Part shown: positions 11,800-22,868 of the stretch, one piece after another
Numbering within the stretch: the stretch's first letter is position 1
Layout: each line of letters opens with the position of its first letter
From: Theocolax elegans
Taxonomy: Eukaryota; Arthropoda; Insecta; Hymenoptera; Cerocephalidae
NCBI GenBank assembly: GCA_026168455.1
Contig: CM047426.1
Coordinates: 45,092,307 to 45,156,306, forward strand
Direction: 5' to 3'
DNA: 64,000 bases
Made by a program: the position numbers and the translations under genes
The notes under the pieces: generated by a model
What the model was told of the DNA's origin: nothing
The model's input: only the letters and a program-made list of their open reading frames with translations
The model's database searches: none

Positions 11800-12146
11800 A
11801 AGGTGATAAGATTAAAAGACTTGGGGAAGAGGTGGAAACCGTGACGAGATTGACCCTTAAATACAGGTGATAACCAGTAGAGACGCTGTTCAAATTGTGC
11901 GAATACGTCGATGTTGGGCCGCCAATTTGCGAGTAGACGCAACCTAACCTCTTCTAATATCCAATTTTTTCAGAGGAAATAAAAAGATTCCAGGGCGATA
12001 AAAAGTATCTGTTATTATTTCAGATAACAGCCGCCACTCCAGGGAATCCCCTCCTCTTGGCTGAAACTCGAGGAAAAAAGTGTGAACAAAGATAATACGA
12101 TACTAGAGGAGGCGAAGTTTTGAGCGTCCAATATACCCACCAGAGA
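11800..12146 (-). promoter_or_regulatory. LINE B 5' untranslated/promoter region
   Basis: About 350 bp lies between the GA tract and the ORF1 start, with no open frame of its own. Its outermost bases on the element strand read CTCTGGTGGGTATA, matching CTCTGGTGAGTACA at the 5' ends of LINEs A and C. LINEs normally carry an internal promoter in this region. No specific motif was identified. Confidence 0.45.
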
Positions 12147-12158
12147 ATGAGAGAGAGA

Positions 12159-12200
<42 letters not shown>
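12146..12200. repeat. (GA)n tract between LINE B and LINE A
   Basis: About 55 bp of GA with two interruptions. It separates the TCAA-repeat 3' tail of LINE A from the 5' end of LINE B. Confidence 0.9.
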
Positions 12201-12203
<3 letters not shown>

Positions 12204-12702
12204 ATTGATTGAGTCTTTATTCGGGTATTTTGGGGAAAACCCCGTATATACATCTGTCTGGCGAGATATAAATCTTTACAAATAATAAACAAAGTAGAAA
12301 ATATAATCGTTGGTACCATCGCAAAGTATAAAAACAAATTTAAATTGAATAACATGATTTAAACAATAACAATAAATAAAATTAAAAAGGCAAATACAAC
12401 AATAATTTAAAACTTAACAACTAGATAAAAACAAAAAAAAATATAAAAGAGTAAAATTTGCGCAAAAGGTTAAGCAAAATAAAATAAATAAATAAATAAT
12501 AAAAATACGCAGAATATACAGAGAAAGCGGTAAAAGCAATTGAGGCGAGTAACAGTTGCAACGCTCGCAATGAAAAAATACAAACAAAATATGACGCAAA
12601 TTCGCAATACAAGAATATAAATATAACATACAGTGTAAAACGAAATAAATAAATAAATAACATGACAGACAAATTACAAAGAATGACTATTACGAAGTAT
12701 GA

Positions 12703-15700
12703 CTAGAAATCGGGCAAGGGAGGGCATTCCAATCCCTCGTTAACAATCCTCAACTCCCAAGCCTGTCGATCGAGCCCAGAAAGGTGCAGTGCCAATGAGG
12801 ACTTGGAGGAAGGGAAAAGGAGTGGATCGAAGTTGGTATAAGGTAGAGAGTTAATGAGGCGAGAGGCTGTGATCTGGTAGGAATTATTGAGGGCTTCTGT
12901 TCTAGGAGGAAGGTAGAAAAGGGGCGAGGGAGGTAGACGAGATGAAGAACGGGATGGAAAGGAGGTATCACGTGGGACAAAATGACTAGCGATGTAGGAT
13001 GGGGACCTATGGGAGATGATGTTGTAGGCACTGCAGCCGATGAATAGAGATCTCCTGAGCTCGACCGACAGCCAACCTAGCTTAAGGCGGTAAGGCGTTA
13101 CGTGCTCTCTCCATGCGATGTTTCCCCACACGAATCGAACACATGCGTTTAATAGATGCAGTTTTAAGTTCATAGTGGCATCAAGGTCATGGAAGACTGC
13201 GCATGCATAGTCAAAGTGTGGGAAAACAAGCGCTTCCACAAGATGTTTTCTGTTTTGGCGCGATAGAGCACGTTTAAAAAATCTTAAGGAGTGGAGGACT
13301 CCGTGGACCCGCTGCGATACCGACGCGACCTGGCGAGACCAATCCAGGGTAGCGGTAATCCAGACACCCAACGATTTGACCTCTGTAGAGTAGTCAAGAA
13401 AGCAGTCACCTATTTTAATTTTAGGGGCCGAATCCAAGTTAATGCGCGAGACAAAAGCCTGACTCCGCAAGATCATCGCTTTCGTTTTGTTTACATTTAA
13501 ATTTAAGCCATTTGATCTCGCCCAGCTATCTACCGCGTTTGCATCTTCTGTAATTCTCTGAACACCCTGGGCGAGATCAGCAGGGAGAAACGAGTGATAG
13601 ATCTGGGTGTCATCCGCAAACACCATGTGGTTTGAGTGTTTTAAGACCCCCGGCAAGTCGTTTATAAAGATGGAAAATAAAAGTGGTCCCAGAACACTTC
13701 CCTGAGGAACCCCCCTGGATGTGTCAAGCCAAGCCGAACAAGTACCTAGATCGTCCACCACCGCCTGGGAACGGCCCACTAGGTAGTGGAAAAACCAGGT
13801 CATAACCACGTCGGAACAGCCCAAAGAACGCAATTTGTATAGTAAGATGTCACGCGGAACCGAATCGAATGCCTTGGAAAAGTCGAACAGGATGAGGACT
13901 GTGATCATGCGCTTGTCAATAGCACGCCTAACATCATCAAGGACACCAATTAAGGCCGTCTGCGTACTGTGCCCCCGGCGAAAGCCCGCTTGTCTCTCCA
14001 TGATTAGGTTATTCTTATTCAAGTAATCCACAAGCTGGTCATGTACGATTTTCTCGAGAATCTTGGAGATTTCGCAGAGCTTAGCAATGAGCCTAGTATC
14101 AGACGGCGAGATCACCCTGCTCGACTTGGCCAATGGAAAGAGGAGAGATCTAGTCCAAGGTTTCGAAAAGGCTCCGGTTGAAAGTGATAAATTGAATAGT
14201 TCCGCTAAAAGAGGTGCGATCTGGGGAGCCATGCATTTCAACATGGGCACAGAAACCCCATCAAAGCCTATGGCTTTAGATGAAGCCCTGGAGATGGTAG
14301 AAAGGACTTTAAAAGGAGAAATAGGAACGAAGTGGAAGGAAGTTTCGGGATAAGAGGAGGGTAAAACACTCGGGGATGAGATGAGAGACTGAAGATGGTT
14401 AAGAGTGAAGCGAGAAGGTGAATACGAAATGGCAGCATAATGAGTGTTAAGTTGATCCAATGAAAACATGGTAAGAGGTGACCGAGTTGGTTTAGTCACT
14501 AGACCCATGTTCCTGAGCTCCTTCCACAGACCAGCTGAATTTGATGATGAAGTGATCCTGTTGTTAAGGTGTAAATATTTACTAGAATCAATGGAATTCT
14601 TAACTAGTCTACGGAGATCTTTATAGATCTGGTAGTCTGAGCTCAGGCCCGTGGTCACGTACCTATTATAAGCCATATTACGAGCTTTGATGTTAAGTCT
14701 TATGCATGGGGTGATCCAGGGTTTAATGGAGTATCTAATGGTCGTGAGTCTAGCTGGTGCAAGAGAATCGAAAGTGTGCAAAATAGATGAGACGAGACTG
14801 GAAAGGAGGTTGTTGATAGGAATAGATGACGGAGAGGGCGACGTTAAGGTAGATGGAGAGGAAGAGAAAGAGAGAGAGCGGCCAGGCTGAATATGTGATA
14901 GATGGGATGCAGATGAAGAAGACGAGATAGTGGAAGTGGTGAAATGCGATGAAGCACGATCATAAGCAATCGAAAAGATCGCAGCAGCCTCCGACAGGTC
15001 GGTCTGGGCAATATTGCGCGACCAGATCTTTTTAGTAACAGGTAATGGTTTAGCAAAGTCGAGCTGAAGGACAATGTGGTCGTGCCCCGCTGCGAAGGGC
15101 ACAGCTGATTTAAAATAATTAAAACCTGGCGGAGGGTTGCGTACGATAAACAGGTCGAGCCATGTATGTGAAGAGGTGATAGAAGTATGAGTGTGATGAG
15201 TAGGTTCGGATTTGATCAGGAAAAGGTTTAGTGAGTCGAGGTACGACTCCAACATGGCGGACGACCCATCCTTCTTGCACATATTAATATTAAAACCTCC
15301 GGTGATGACAACTTGATCACAAGTGTGCAAGAAATTCGCCACTGAATCAAAGAATTTTGATGGGTAGGTTGCTGAGGGCCTCCTATAAACCACACAAAAG
15401 AGAAGCGAGCTAGTTGGACTATGGATTTGAAATATCATGTACTCCGGCGAATTTGAAAAAACAGGGTCCGAGTGAACTACAAGCATAACATTGAGATTAC
15501 TCTTGATGTAGGCCGCAACACCCCCCCCCCCTCCTTTCCAACCCGGTCCAGTCTATATAACGTGTAGTTCGGAAGGCCCAACATGTCAGAGGAGTCGTAC
15601 TCAGTGAGGAATGTTTCAGAGAGGGCTATGATGTCATGATTATGAGGAAGAACGAGTGATTCGATGGCTGAGAAATGAGTTTTTAATCTGTTAATGTTTG

Positions 15701-15752
15701 CATGGAAAATGGAAAATAAAGAATTAATGTTAGATGAGGCCTGGCCGGACAA
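12703..15752 (-). CDS. LINE A ORF2, endonuclease/reverse transcriptase
   Basis: The main frame, 15,486-12,703, is open for 927 codons. It follows a 5' frame (15,752-15,477) that overlaps it by 10 bp across a G11 run. The 5' frame carries the first endonuclease motif (ALSETFLTEY). The main frame has VVITGGFNINM, where the catalytic Asp (residue 64) is Gly, then AGHDHI (H135, D136). Reverse transcriptase motifs follow: LILFDFSKAFDSV (D535), RGVPQGSVLGPLLFSIFIND and MVFADDTQIYH (D625, D626). It ends in a conserved C-terminal region after LNACVRFVWGNI. There is no RNase H. Only the G-run shift and the endonuclease Asp-to-Gly change stand out as defects. Confidence 0.9.
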
Positions 15753-15755
15753 ACC

Positions 15756-16583
15756 CTATCTCGAGGAGGTAGGATTTTGAGACGAGAAATTGGAGATATC
15801 CTCCTCTGAGCAAATTGGAAAGAGTTGCCCTCCCTTAGTCAAACGCATATGGACGGTGGAGTTTTTAACAATTGGCCTCGCAAAACCCAATTCGGTAGAT
15901 CGGCGTATCGCTTTGGAAAGAAGCTCATGTATATGCTTGGGCCATAACGCACGTAAGTATATCGGCATAACTCCACCCGTACCGAAAAGGGAATCCGCCG
16001 AGACTCCCTTGAGAAGGTGCGCCCTCTCTAAAAGGAGATCCCTGGAAGAAGGCGAAGAAAAACGTACAACAATGCCGTTTTTAAGGTTTAGATTCTTGTT
16101 AGAGGCTGCGGATGTTGTCGCCAAATCCAAATTTCGGTCGTCTTAATTATGTTTAATAAGCCAGGGCTGAGTATCAATAATTTGGGAAACAAACCTGGGG
16201 AGATTGATAATCTTAAATATTTTTTCCAGAGCATCCCCTTCAGTAGTGGCCAGGCTCGTCGGAATACCACGAACGAGGATTTCGCAAGCGTCACCAACGG
16301 GAGTCGCGTTAGACCTTGGAACGGCATCTTTTAAATCTCTTATTTGACCGCGAATCTCCTCATTAGCGCTCTCGAGGACTCCTAGACGATTCGATACGCC
16401 GGCGAAACGCTCTTCAGTTGCCGCTTCCATTAACGAAACCCGCGAATTTAATTCTTGAATCTCGGTAGCCAGTCCTTGCACCGATGACTCGATACGTGAG
16501 ACCGAACTCTCGAGCTTCGATTCCAACCGGCCCGCAAACTCGGTAAACAGAGCGGCCACATCTACGGCGCCGGTCGTTCGCAC
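15756..16583 (-). pseudogene. LINE A ORF1, coiled-coil and C-terminal domains
   Basis: 16,583-16,143 encodes a coiled coil (FAGRLESKLESSVSRIESS and following heptads to about residue 90), then CEILVRGIPTSLATT. The frame breaks near 16,140, and the C-terminal domain continues at 16,130-15,756 (SPSSRDLLLERAHLLKGV, MRLTKGGQLFPI). The match to LINE B ORF1 is clear across both parts. The start at 16,583 is internal; the true N terminus with the zinc finger lies upstream in a shifted frame. The likely role is RNA binding and particle assembly for retrotransposition. Confidence 0.75.
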
Positions 16584-16794
16584 GGGTAGGCCGGCGCAGC
16601 TCTCGGTAGGCGCGGCGCCGCGAGGTTGCTTAGCAACCTGCGACGTTGATGGCGACGGGGGCGAGGCTATACGCTTAGCACTGGAGGGAGACGGAGCGGG
16701 CGTGACCGCCAGCTCGGTAGCGCAGGTCTCTCTCGATTGTCCGGCAACCCAGGCGGTGGCGCCCTCGCATCAGTGGAAGTCGCGACTAGTGCTG

Positions 16795-16945
16795 TAGCTT
16801 GCGCTAATGCGCAACAGCGGCGCTCAGAAGAGCCCGGCGCGACCTCGAAGCAGTGCGCGTGCGTTATTTTATTACAAATTTGACAGACCTCTGTATAATC
16901 CTTTCATGTGAGTCTCCCTCCACAAACAAAGCAGCCGCGCGAAGT
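16795..16945 (-). pseudogene. LINE A ORF1 N terminus, PHD-like finger remnant
   Basis: Read on the minus strand this gives CFVCGGRLT, a stop, EVCQICNKITHAHCF, then RRCC. That is the same Cys4-His-Cys3-like spacing as the intact finger of LINE B ORF1. One stop codon and frame changes between here and 16,583 separate it from the rest of ORF1. Confidence 0.65.
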
Positions 16946-16949
16946 CGCC

Positions 16950-17271
16950 ATAATACCAACACGACGTCCACCGGCGAAGGTCAAAGAGTGTGCAAAATTC
17001 TTGTGCGAAAACCTTGTAGCTGTTGGGTGCACTGCGAGACTGGACTAAGCGTTGAGCTGTCTTTTCCCTCTCGACTCTAACCTCCAAAATGTTTTTGAGA
17101 ATAAAATGTAATACAACGGGACTACTGGCTGCAGCAAAGTAGAACTGCTTTAATAAAAGAAAGCTGCAATCAGTGGAGGTCCCTCTCTTGTGCACTAGAA
17201 TAGGACTCGGAGCAGCTGTGTGAGTAAATATGCAAGAAAGAGCGGAGCAAAAATCAAGCTGACTTGTACTC

Positions 17272-17276
<5 letters not shown>
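16950..17276 (-). promoter_or_regulatory. LINE A 5' untranslated/promoter region
   Basis: Roughly 330 bp between the ORF1 remnant and the GA tract. The 5' terminus on the element strand reads CTCTGGTGAGTACAAG directly after (TC)n. This is identical over its core to LINE C and resembles a strong splice donor (GTGAGTA). No open frame is supported here. Confidence 0.45.

Positions 17277-17312
<36 letters not shown>
17274..17312. repeat. (GA)n tract at 5' side of LINE A
   Basis: About 38 bp of GA. To its right the sequence continues as the LTR-like repeat also found at 23,420 and 35,116. Those copies carry a shorter GA-rich run at the same place. LINE A therefore seems to be inserted into, or adjacent to, a GA run that belonged to that LTR. 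Confidence 0.85.
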
Positions 17313-17314
<2 letters not shown>

Positions 17315-17645
17315 TCGTTACTATATATAAACTATACATGCGTTGGATCGGTCGAGTTAAGCAGACGAGACGGGACTGTTGCGTCAAACGCGGACTCGCT
17401 GATTGGCCTGACATGAGGAGCTCGGTGGTTTCGAGTCGGGCCATCGAACGATACCGGTTGTTTATTTATATAACTACCGAGTTTGTTTTTATTAGTTAGC
17501 TTTTGAAGGTTATATTTCCTTTCCATTTTCTTGTTTTTCTGGCTTCCCGGAAAAGCTGTTGATGTACGTGTGTATGTGTGTGTGGTAATCGCTACATCGG
17601 CATGTATATTATTTTGCCGCGAAATCGCAGCAGGCGACCATCGCT
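17313..17645 (+). repeat. LTR-like repeat, partial copy (3' part with primer-site-like motif)
   Basis: Shares with 23,400-23,780 and 35,140-35,500 a GC-richer block (GCGGACTCGCTGATTGGC near 17,390, GAGTCGGGCC, a TGTGTG stretch and GGTAATCGC). It is followed by TTTTGCCGCG and a degenerate form of TGGCGACCGTGAC. The best copy of that motif (35,488-35,500) complements the 3' end of an arginine tRNA including CCA, the primer used by 412/mdg1-type Gypsy elements. The left part of this copy is missing, replaced by the LINE array. Confidence 0.5.
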
Positions 17646-18550
17646 GTTCAAGCGATGTTATTGTTAATATGTAAAATTGTTGTTTTTTTAATGCTTGTAA
17701 ATATTATTTATGCAAGTTTTTAAAGTAACACGTATAAATGAATTTTGCTTTGCTTATCGATATATACTTTTTTTTATCTGGCTGGAAATTATAATAAATT
17801 CAGAATGTGTGATTGTTTATTTTATAATAGTAATTATTTCATTAAAGATATGGATTCAAAATAGTACTGTAAACATTTTCATGCCATTTTTTTTAAGAAG
17901 TTAGGGATCAAGGTGACAAATATCAATTATTTTCAATTAAATTAAATAAATAAATAGTATTTTAATTAGTTTGAATTTTATGGTTGGGCTAAATAGTTTT
18001 TGTATCAAACTAAATTTTCGTTTTATTGAGATTAATCAATTCATTAGTTATTGTATATAATCTTGGGAAACGACAATGTAAGAAAGTTTGTACATATTTA
18101 TTTTTATTGATAAAATTTTGTAAAAGTGTGGAATTTTTATTATTTGTTGAAGAACATCAGAAATTAACTCCCACTCAGCCACCATTAAATTCCTACATTC
18201 TTCCATCCCAGATTTCAGCTATTCGGCAATTCAAGATTTATCTCTAACTTATTTACAAATTCTAACTACTCCACAAATCAAGTTCCTGCGTCAGGTAGTC
18301 CATCCGTAAATGATAGCGATAAGATCATGGTGCCCAATAATGTAAATCCAGCTCCCAAAAAACCCAAGAATGCGAATAACTCAAGCCATGGTAAAATCTT
18401 CATCACTTCAAAAATTCGAGCCAACCATTCTCCCACTCCACTGGGGCTAACGGTATAACTAACACAGCCAGTTCCCACTGTTTCAAATTTGCGGAAGGAA
18501 ACTGATCTTATTTTAACTGTGGGGCTAAGGATCATTGAAGTAGAGAATGA
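17646..18550 (+). pseudogene. Decayed Gypsy leader and gag region
   Basis: 17,700-18,240 is AT-rich with no recognisable domain. About 18,260-18,460 reads as an open Asn/Pro/Ser-rich stretch (NNVNPAPKKPKNANNSS), typical of a gag tail or linker. It is followed in order by the protease motif at 18,640. Assignment to gag rests on position only. Confidence 0.3.
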
Positions 18551-21500
18551 CCTAGTAATTAGTTGGGTTTGCGGTAGAATAAATACTGATAGAAATTGAA
18601 TCCAGGTTATTTTTCACGATTGAGTTAAATGGAAAGATAATTATAGGGTTAGTAGATAGCGGTTCGGTACATTTGTTTTCAGGAAAGGGATTAGGTAGAC
18701 AGTTTACAGGAAAGTAAACCCCAATATCTAGTGCAATTAACGTTGCACATGCAAATCCTGTAGCGATATAAGGGAAGTTGGATGTAAAATCAAAGTGTTG
18801 ACTGCAGAAGATTTTACTGTTTCGGGTAGCAAATCAATTACAATATGAGTGTATTGTAGAAATAGATTTTTAAAGGCTGTTTAAAATACAGATGGTGGAC
18901 TTCTGATTGGGAGTTGCATCAATTTTACTCGTATGGACATAGTTCATGTTGTTTGCCCGCTCTGGCTGGTATCTATATAATGATTCAGGTTGCCGAAAAG
19001 GAAAAGGAACAAATTTAGCAGTTATTACACCAATTAATTCCACCTTCATTAGAGGTTTTAACAACTACAAATTTATTTCAGCATAAAATTGATGTACAAG
19101 ATCATGATCCTATTAGACAGCGTTCCAGAAGATATGCACCACAAATGATGTCTGCGGCTTAAGCCTTTCGATAGTCCGTAATGTAGTTGCCCGTTATTGT
19201 TACCAAGCCGAATAGAAAGTTTCGTTTTTGTCTAGATTATAGGGATGTGAATAAAGTGACCAAGAGCTGTGCTTACTTTATGAAGAATATGGATGATATA
19301 TTAGATAAACTAAAGTTATTCGCAATTCCTGGTCGAGGTTTACACCAGTTTAGAAGAATGCCCTATGGAGTTACAAATGCTCCAGCAACTTTCCAACGGA
19401 TAATGGAAAAATTAATTCGAGCTGATTGGGAACCTTACGTATTTGTATATTTGAATGACATCATTATTGTCACCCAAATTTTGAGGATTATGTATATTGG
19501 TTGGAGAAGGTATTAGTAGCATTGAAAGAGGCTAATTTGCAAATAAATAGCGAGAAGTCAGAGTTCTGTTGCGATGAAGTTAAATAATTAGGTTATATAC
19601 TAAACGCCAAAGGATTGAAAACAAACGCAGACAAAGTCAAGCTAATAGTGGAATATCCAGCTTCTATCAATATAAAACAACTCCGAAAGTTTCTGGGAAT
19701 GGTAGGATGGTAGACCCGGTTTATTTCCAATTTAGTAGAAATCAAAGTTTCTCTAACTGAGCTAATGTAAAAAGGAGTAAGATGGCGGTGGGAGAAAAGT
19801 CAGTAGCAAGCGTCCGAAAGACAAATTGGCGTTGACTCAAGCAAACCTTTCTCACTACAAATGAATGCTAGTCTCTGTGCAATAGCCGGAGTATTAACTC
19901 AAGAGATTAATGGAAAGGCACATCCCATTTATTACGTAAGTCGTACTTTAAATCGAGCTGAACGAAACTATAACGTAACGGAAAAAGAGTGTAAAAGGTA
20001 TTTGTTAGGTGAGAAATTCAAAGTAATCACTGATTATTCTTGCTTGTTATGGTTAAATAACTTGAAAGATCCTTAAGAAAGACTCAGTCGTTGAATACTG
20101 CTCTAGATAAGTATGATATTGAATTCGAACATAGAAAGGGTGTTTTGCATCAGGATCCCGATGCTTTATCTCGAGCATGGGAAAATAATCAAAAGGTTGT
20201 TGCACTTATTCCAGCTGATATCAAAGATCTTTGGTATCAAAAGAGAGTTAAATCGGTTTTGAATTTCCCTAATAAGTAACCTGATTGAAAAATAGAAAAT
20301 AATTTCCTGTATGCTCATAGGCCTAATCCGTTAGTAGATCCTTTATTACCTAATTTAGATGCGTGAATGTTAGTTCTTCTAACACAGAGTCGTGTTTAGC
20401 TTTGTATGATTCTCATAATACCCCTCAAGATGGTCATTTAGAAATAGAAAAAATGTATGTAAGAATTGCCACTTATTATTATTGGTCAGAATATTACTAT
20501 GATACATCATGTTATGTGCGGTCTTGTCACAAGTGTCAGGTGCATAAGGGTTCTCAGCAGGCTCCATCGAGTTTAATGGAAGAAAGGAATGAATATTAAT
20601 GCTCCTTGGAAAATCGTTGCAGCGGACATAATGGGTCCGACACCTCTTTCTAAACGAGGTTTTCGTTATATGATTGTTTTTGAGGATCTGTTTGAATGTC
20701 CTTCAAGCTTTTGATGATACTGTAATAAATCGTTGGGGTTGTCCTCAGTACCTGTTGACTGATAATGGGATTGAATATGGTAACTAAAAAATTACAAGAA
20801 TACGGTATCCAGCAGTCTACTATTCCCCCATAACGTCTTCAAGCCAAACCTGTTGAAAAGGTTGAAAGGAATCTAAGACCAATGATTAATAGTTTTTTGA
20901 GTGATCATTATAGAGAGTGGGATAAACATTTGAATAAATTTGGAGTTGCATTGAATACTATGGTTCACTCCTCCTTGAAAGTTACTCCAACATTTATGAA
21001 TTTCGGAAAAAATCCAGTTCCTGTATTCTTAGTCCGAAAACACCTTGAAAACCCTATTCCTATCCAGCAAAAAAATGAAGAAAAGTGGTCTAGCAGAATA
21101 ACACGGTTACCGATCTTAAATGATTTAGTTCTTAGACTAAGTGCATAGATAATGCAAGCACAAGAAAAAGTAAATATTATAATCCATATAGGTGTCAGGT
21201 TCGGTACGACATTGATAATTTGGTGCTTCGTAAAAATCATACATTATCTTACGCGGTTCGTAATTATTCAGCTAAACATGCTCAAAAATTCTTAGGTCCA
21301 GCCAAAATGAATAAAGTCTCACCTCCTGTACTGTATGTAGTCGAGGATCTGAAAGATGGGAAATCACAGAAGTTTATGTAAATGATTTGAAGAAGTATTT
21401 ACGTCGTAGAGGTAATTCCCATTTCGATATTCCAGTTAATAATGTGGAGAGCGTACAGTCGAAGAGGAATAAAGAGGCGACCGAAAAGGAGGTGGATTTA

Positions 21501-21806
21501 TGTACCAACCCATCGACTCCATTCGTCAGAAGAAGAGATGGTGGTCTGCAGCAGAGTGGAGCCCCGAGAGGACAACGAGTAAGCAGGGAGGAGGACATTG
21601 TGGGCAGAACGTCGTCTCTGTCTTTGGGGAGGTCCAACCCGATAGAGTGGCAGACCCCGAAAATGTAGGGATTGGAATGGACCATCTACCAGGGGGAGAG
21701 TTGAACTCTGAAGAGGTGCTACCGGGTGCAGCTTCATTGAGCCCGATATCGGGTACGGTTGCGACTAGGAACGGTGGATTAAGGAATCTCGTGATTAGGA
21801 TATAGA
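18551..21806 (+). pseudogene. Gypsy-type pol, heavily mutated
   Basis: Domains appear in Gypsy order. An aspartic protease core (LVDSGSVHLFSG) is at 18,645-18,685. Reverse transcriptase at 19,187-19,516 has FCLDYRDVNKVT, MPYGVTNAPATFQRIMEKL and YLNDIIIV, where the first catalytic Asp of YxDD is Asn and a segment before MPYG is deleted. RNase H is at about 19,760-20,180 (IYYVSRTLNRAERNYNVTEKE, PDALSRA). An HHCC integrase finger is at 20,440-20,570 (SCHKCQVHKGSQ). The integrase core follows (AADIMGPTPLSKRGF, LLTDNGIEYG) and runs to about 21,150, with a C-terminal tail to about 21,670. Many stops and frameshifts make it inactive. AGAAGGTGGAA before TGTGCATTAG at 21,805-21,825 could be a polypurine tract and LTR start, but no matching 5' LTR was found. 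Confidence 0.85.
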
Positions 21807-22868
21807 AGGTGGAATGTGCATTAGAACGTAGAAATTATTTCTATACTATATACCAGCCAAGTTCTAGCCATGCACCAAACACTTCCAGCTTTTTCACCCC
21901 CCATTTCTAGCTCCACCCTACGCCCTTTCAGCTTTTGCATCCCTCATTCTAGCTTCCTAATCGTCTAGCTTACTCTTTTCCCTTTCTAGCTCTACCCTTC
22001 CATACAGCTCCACTCATCCGGTTAGTCCCCTTCTCTCCTTATCAAATTTTATTCTTCCCTTATGTCTTGTCTTCCCATCAAGCTCTCGTACCTATCCTTA
22101 TACCCCGACTACAACCACTATTTCTTCCCAACCTCTCTCTAGCTCCCATATTCCAACCCTGTGTCACGTTCAGAAGGCAAATGGTTAATAAACCATTCGC
22201 GATCCTTTCGCTCTTGTTTGACTACGACAAGCGTTACGCCTCCGGAAGTAGCTAGCGAACAAAGTTTTTGAGAACAGAGATTCAGAATATAACGTGGGAT
22301 TATAAAATAATATTTTTTTACTTGTATTAATCACGCATTATTTATTTAAATTTGTTAACATCAGTTTGAATCTCTTTTTTAAATGAATATATAGGACTAA
22401 ACTTTTTAGTTTTTAATGAACAAAAGTCACCGAGAATTACAATATTTTACAGACTAGTGCATAGAATTATTTAAGTTTATGAATAATTTTAATTTTATGA
22501 ATATAAACAATGGCACTGTAATCACGTTAACAAATTATCTTTTTTAACAAATAAAATATACGTAATATTGTTTTATTACAACCACTACTATTTAAAATAC
22601 AAGTAACAATGATTATAAATAAATGTAGTTTGAAATGTGAAATATTATCAATTAATTGCATTTTAAACAAGAAATATTATAACTAAATTACATTTCAAAA
22701 CAATAATTATTATAAATAAAATGCGGTTGGTGCAGTCATCAAAATTATACAAAATATCAGGTTTGCCTTTACGAATATTAAAAAGAAAGCGCATGGATGA
22801 CTGAAAAGAATATACCTTCAGTGACTAAATATATATATATGTGTATGTGTGTGTGTGTGTGTATGTAT
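21807..22868. other. Spacer: pyrimidine-rich block then AT-rich DNA
   Basis: 21,880-22,150 is pyrimidine-rich with recurring CTAGCTCC-like phrases, possibly a degenerate 3' LTR of the Gypsy element. 22,280-22,860 is AT-rich, ends in a short (TG)n run and shows no gene. Confidence 0.35.

Larger units (their letters stand above)
7325..12146 (-). mobile_element. CR1-like non-LTR retrotransposon B, nearly full length
   Basis: A 4.8-kb minus-strand LINE with a 5' untranslated region (12,146-11,800), ORF1 (11,793-10,620), ORF2 (10,616-7715) and a 3' untranslated region. Near its 3' end a GGGG-TTTTA-CCCC hairpin (7359-7371) precedes a short TCAAA-repeat tail. ORF1 has a PHD-like finger, ORF2 an endonuclease and a reverse transcriptase, and there is no RNase H, which fits the CR1 group. 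Both ORFs contain frameshifts. It lies between two GA tracts and is followed head to tail by LINE C. Confidence 0.85.
12201..17276 (-). mobile_element. CR1-like non-LTR retrotransposon A, best preserved copy
   Basis: A 5.1-kb minus-strand LINE: 5' region (17,276-16,950), ORF1 with PHD finger (16,940-15,756), ORF2 (15,752-12,703), and a 3' untranslated region of about 500 bp. It ends in a GGGG-TTTT-CCCC hairpin (12,232-12,243), an AATAAA and a (TCAA)n tail. It shares organisation and most of its protein sequence with LINE B but has clearly diverged in nucleotides. The two are therefore separate insertions or an old duplication rather than a recent one. It sits between GA tracts. The one at its 5' side also forms part of an LTR-like sequence. 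Confidence 0.9.

Noticed and set aside
16872..17444. 190-codon minus-strand frame spanning the GA tract
   Set aside because: It runs across LTR sequence, the (TC)n tract and the LINE 5' region. The Ser-Leu repeat is just TC microsatellite translation.
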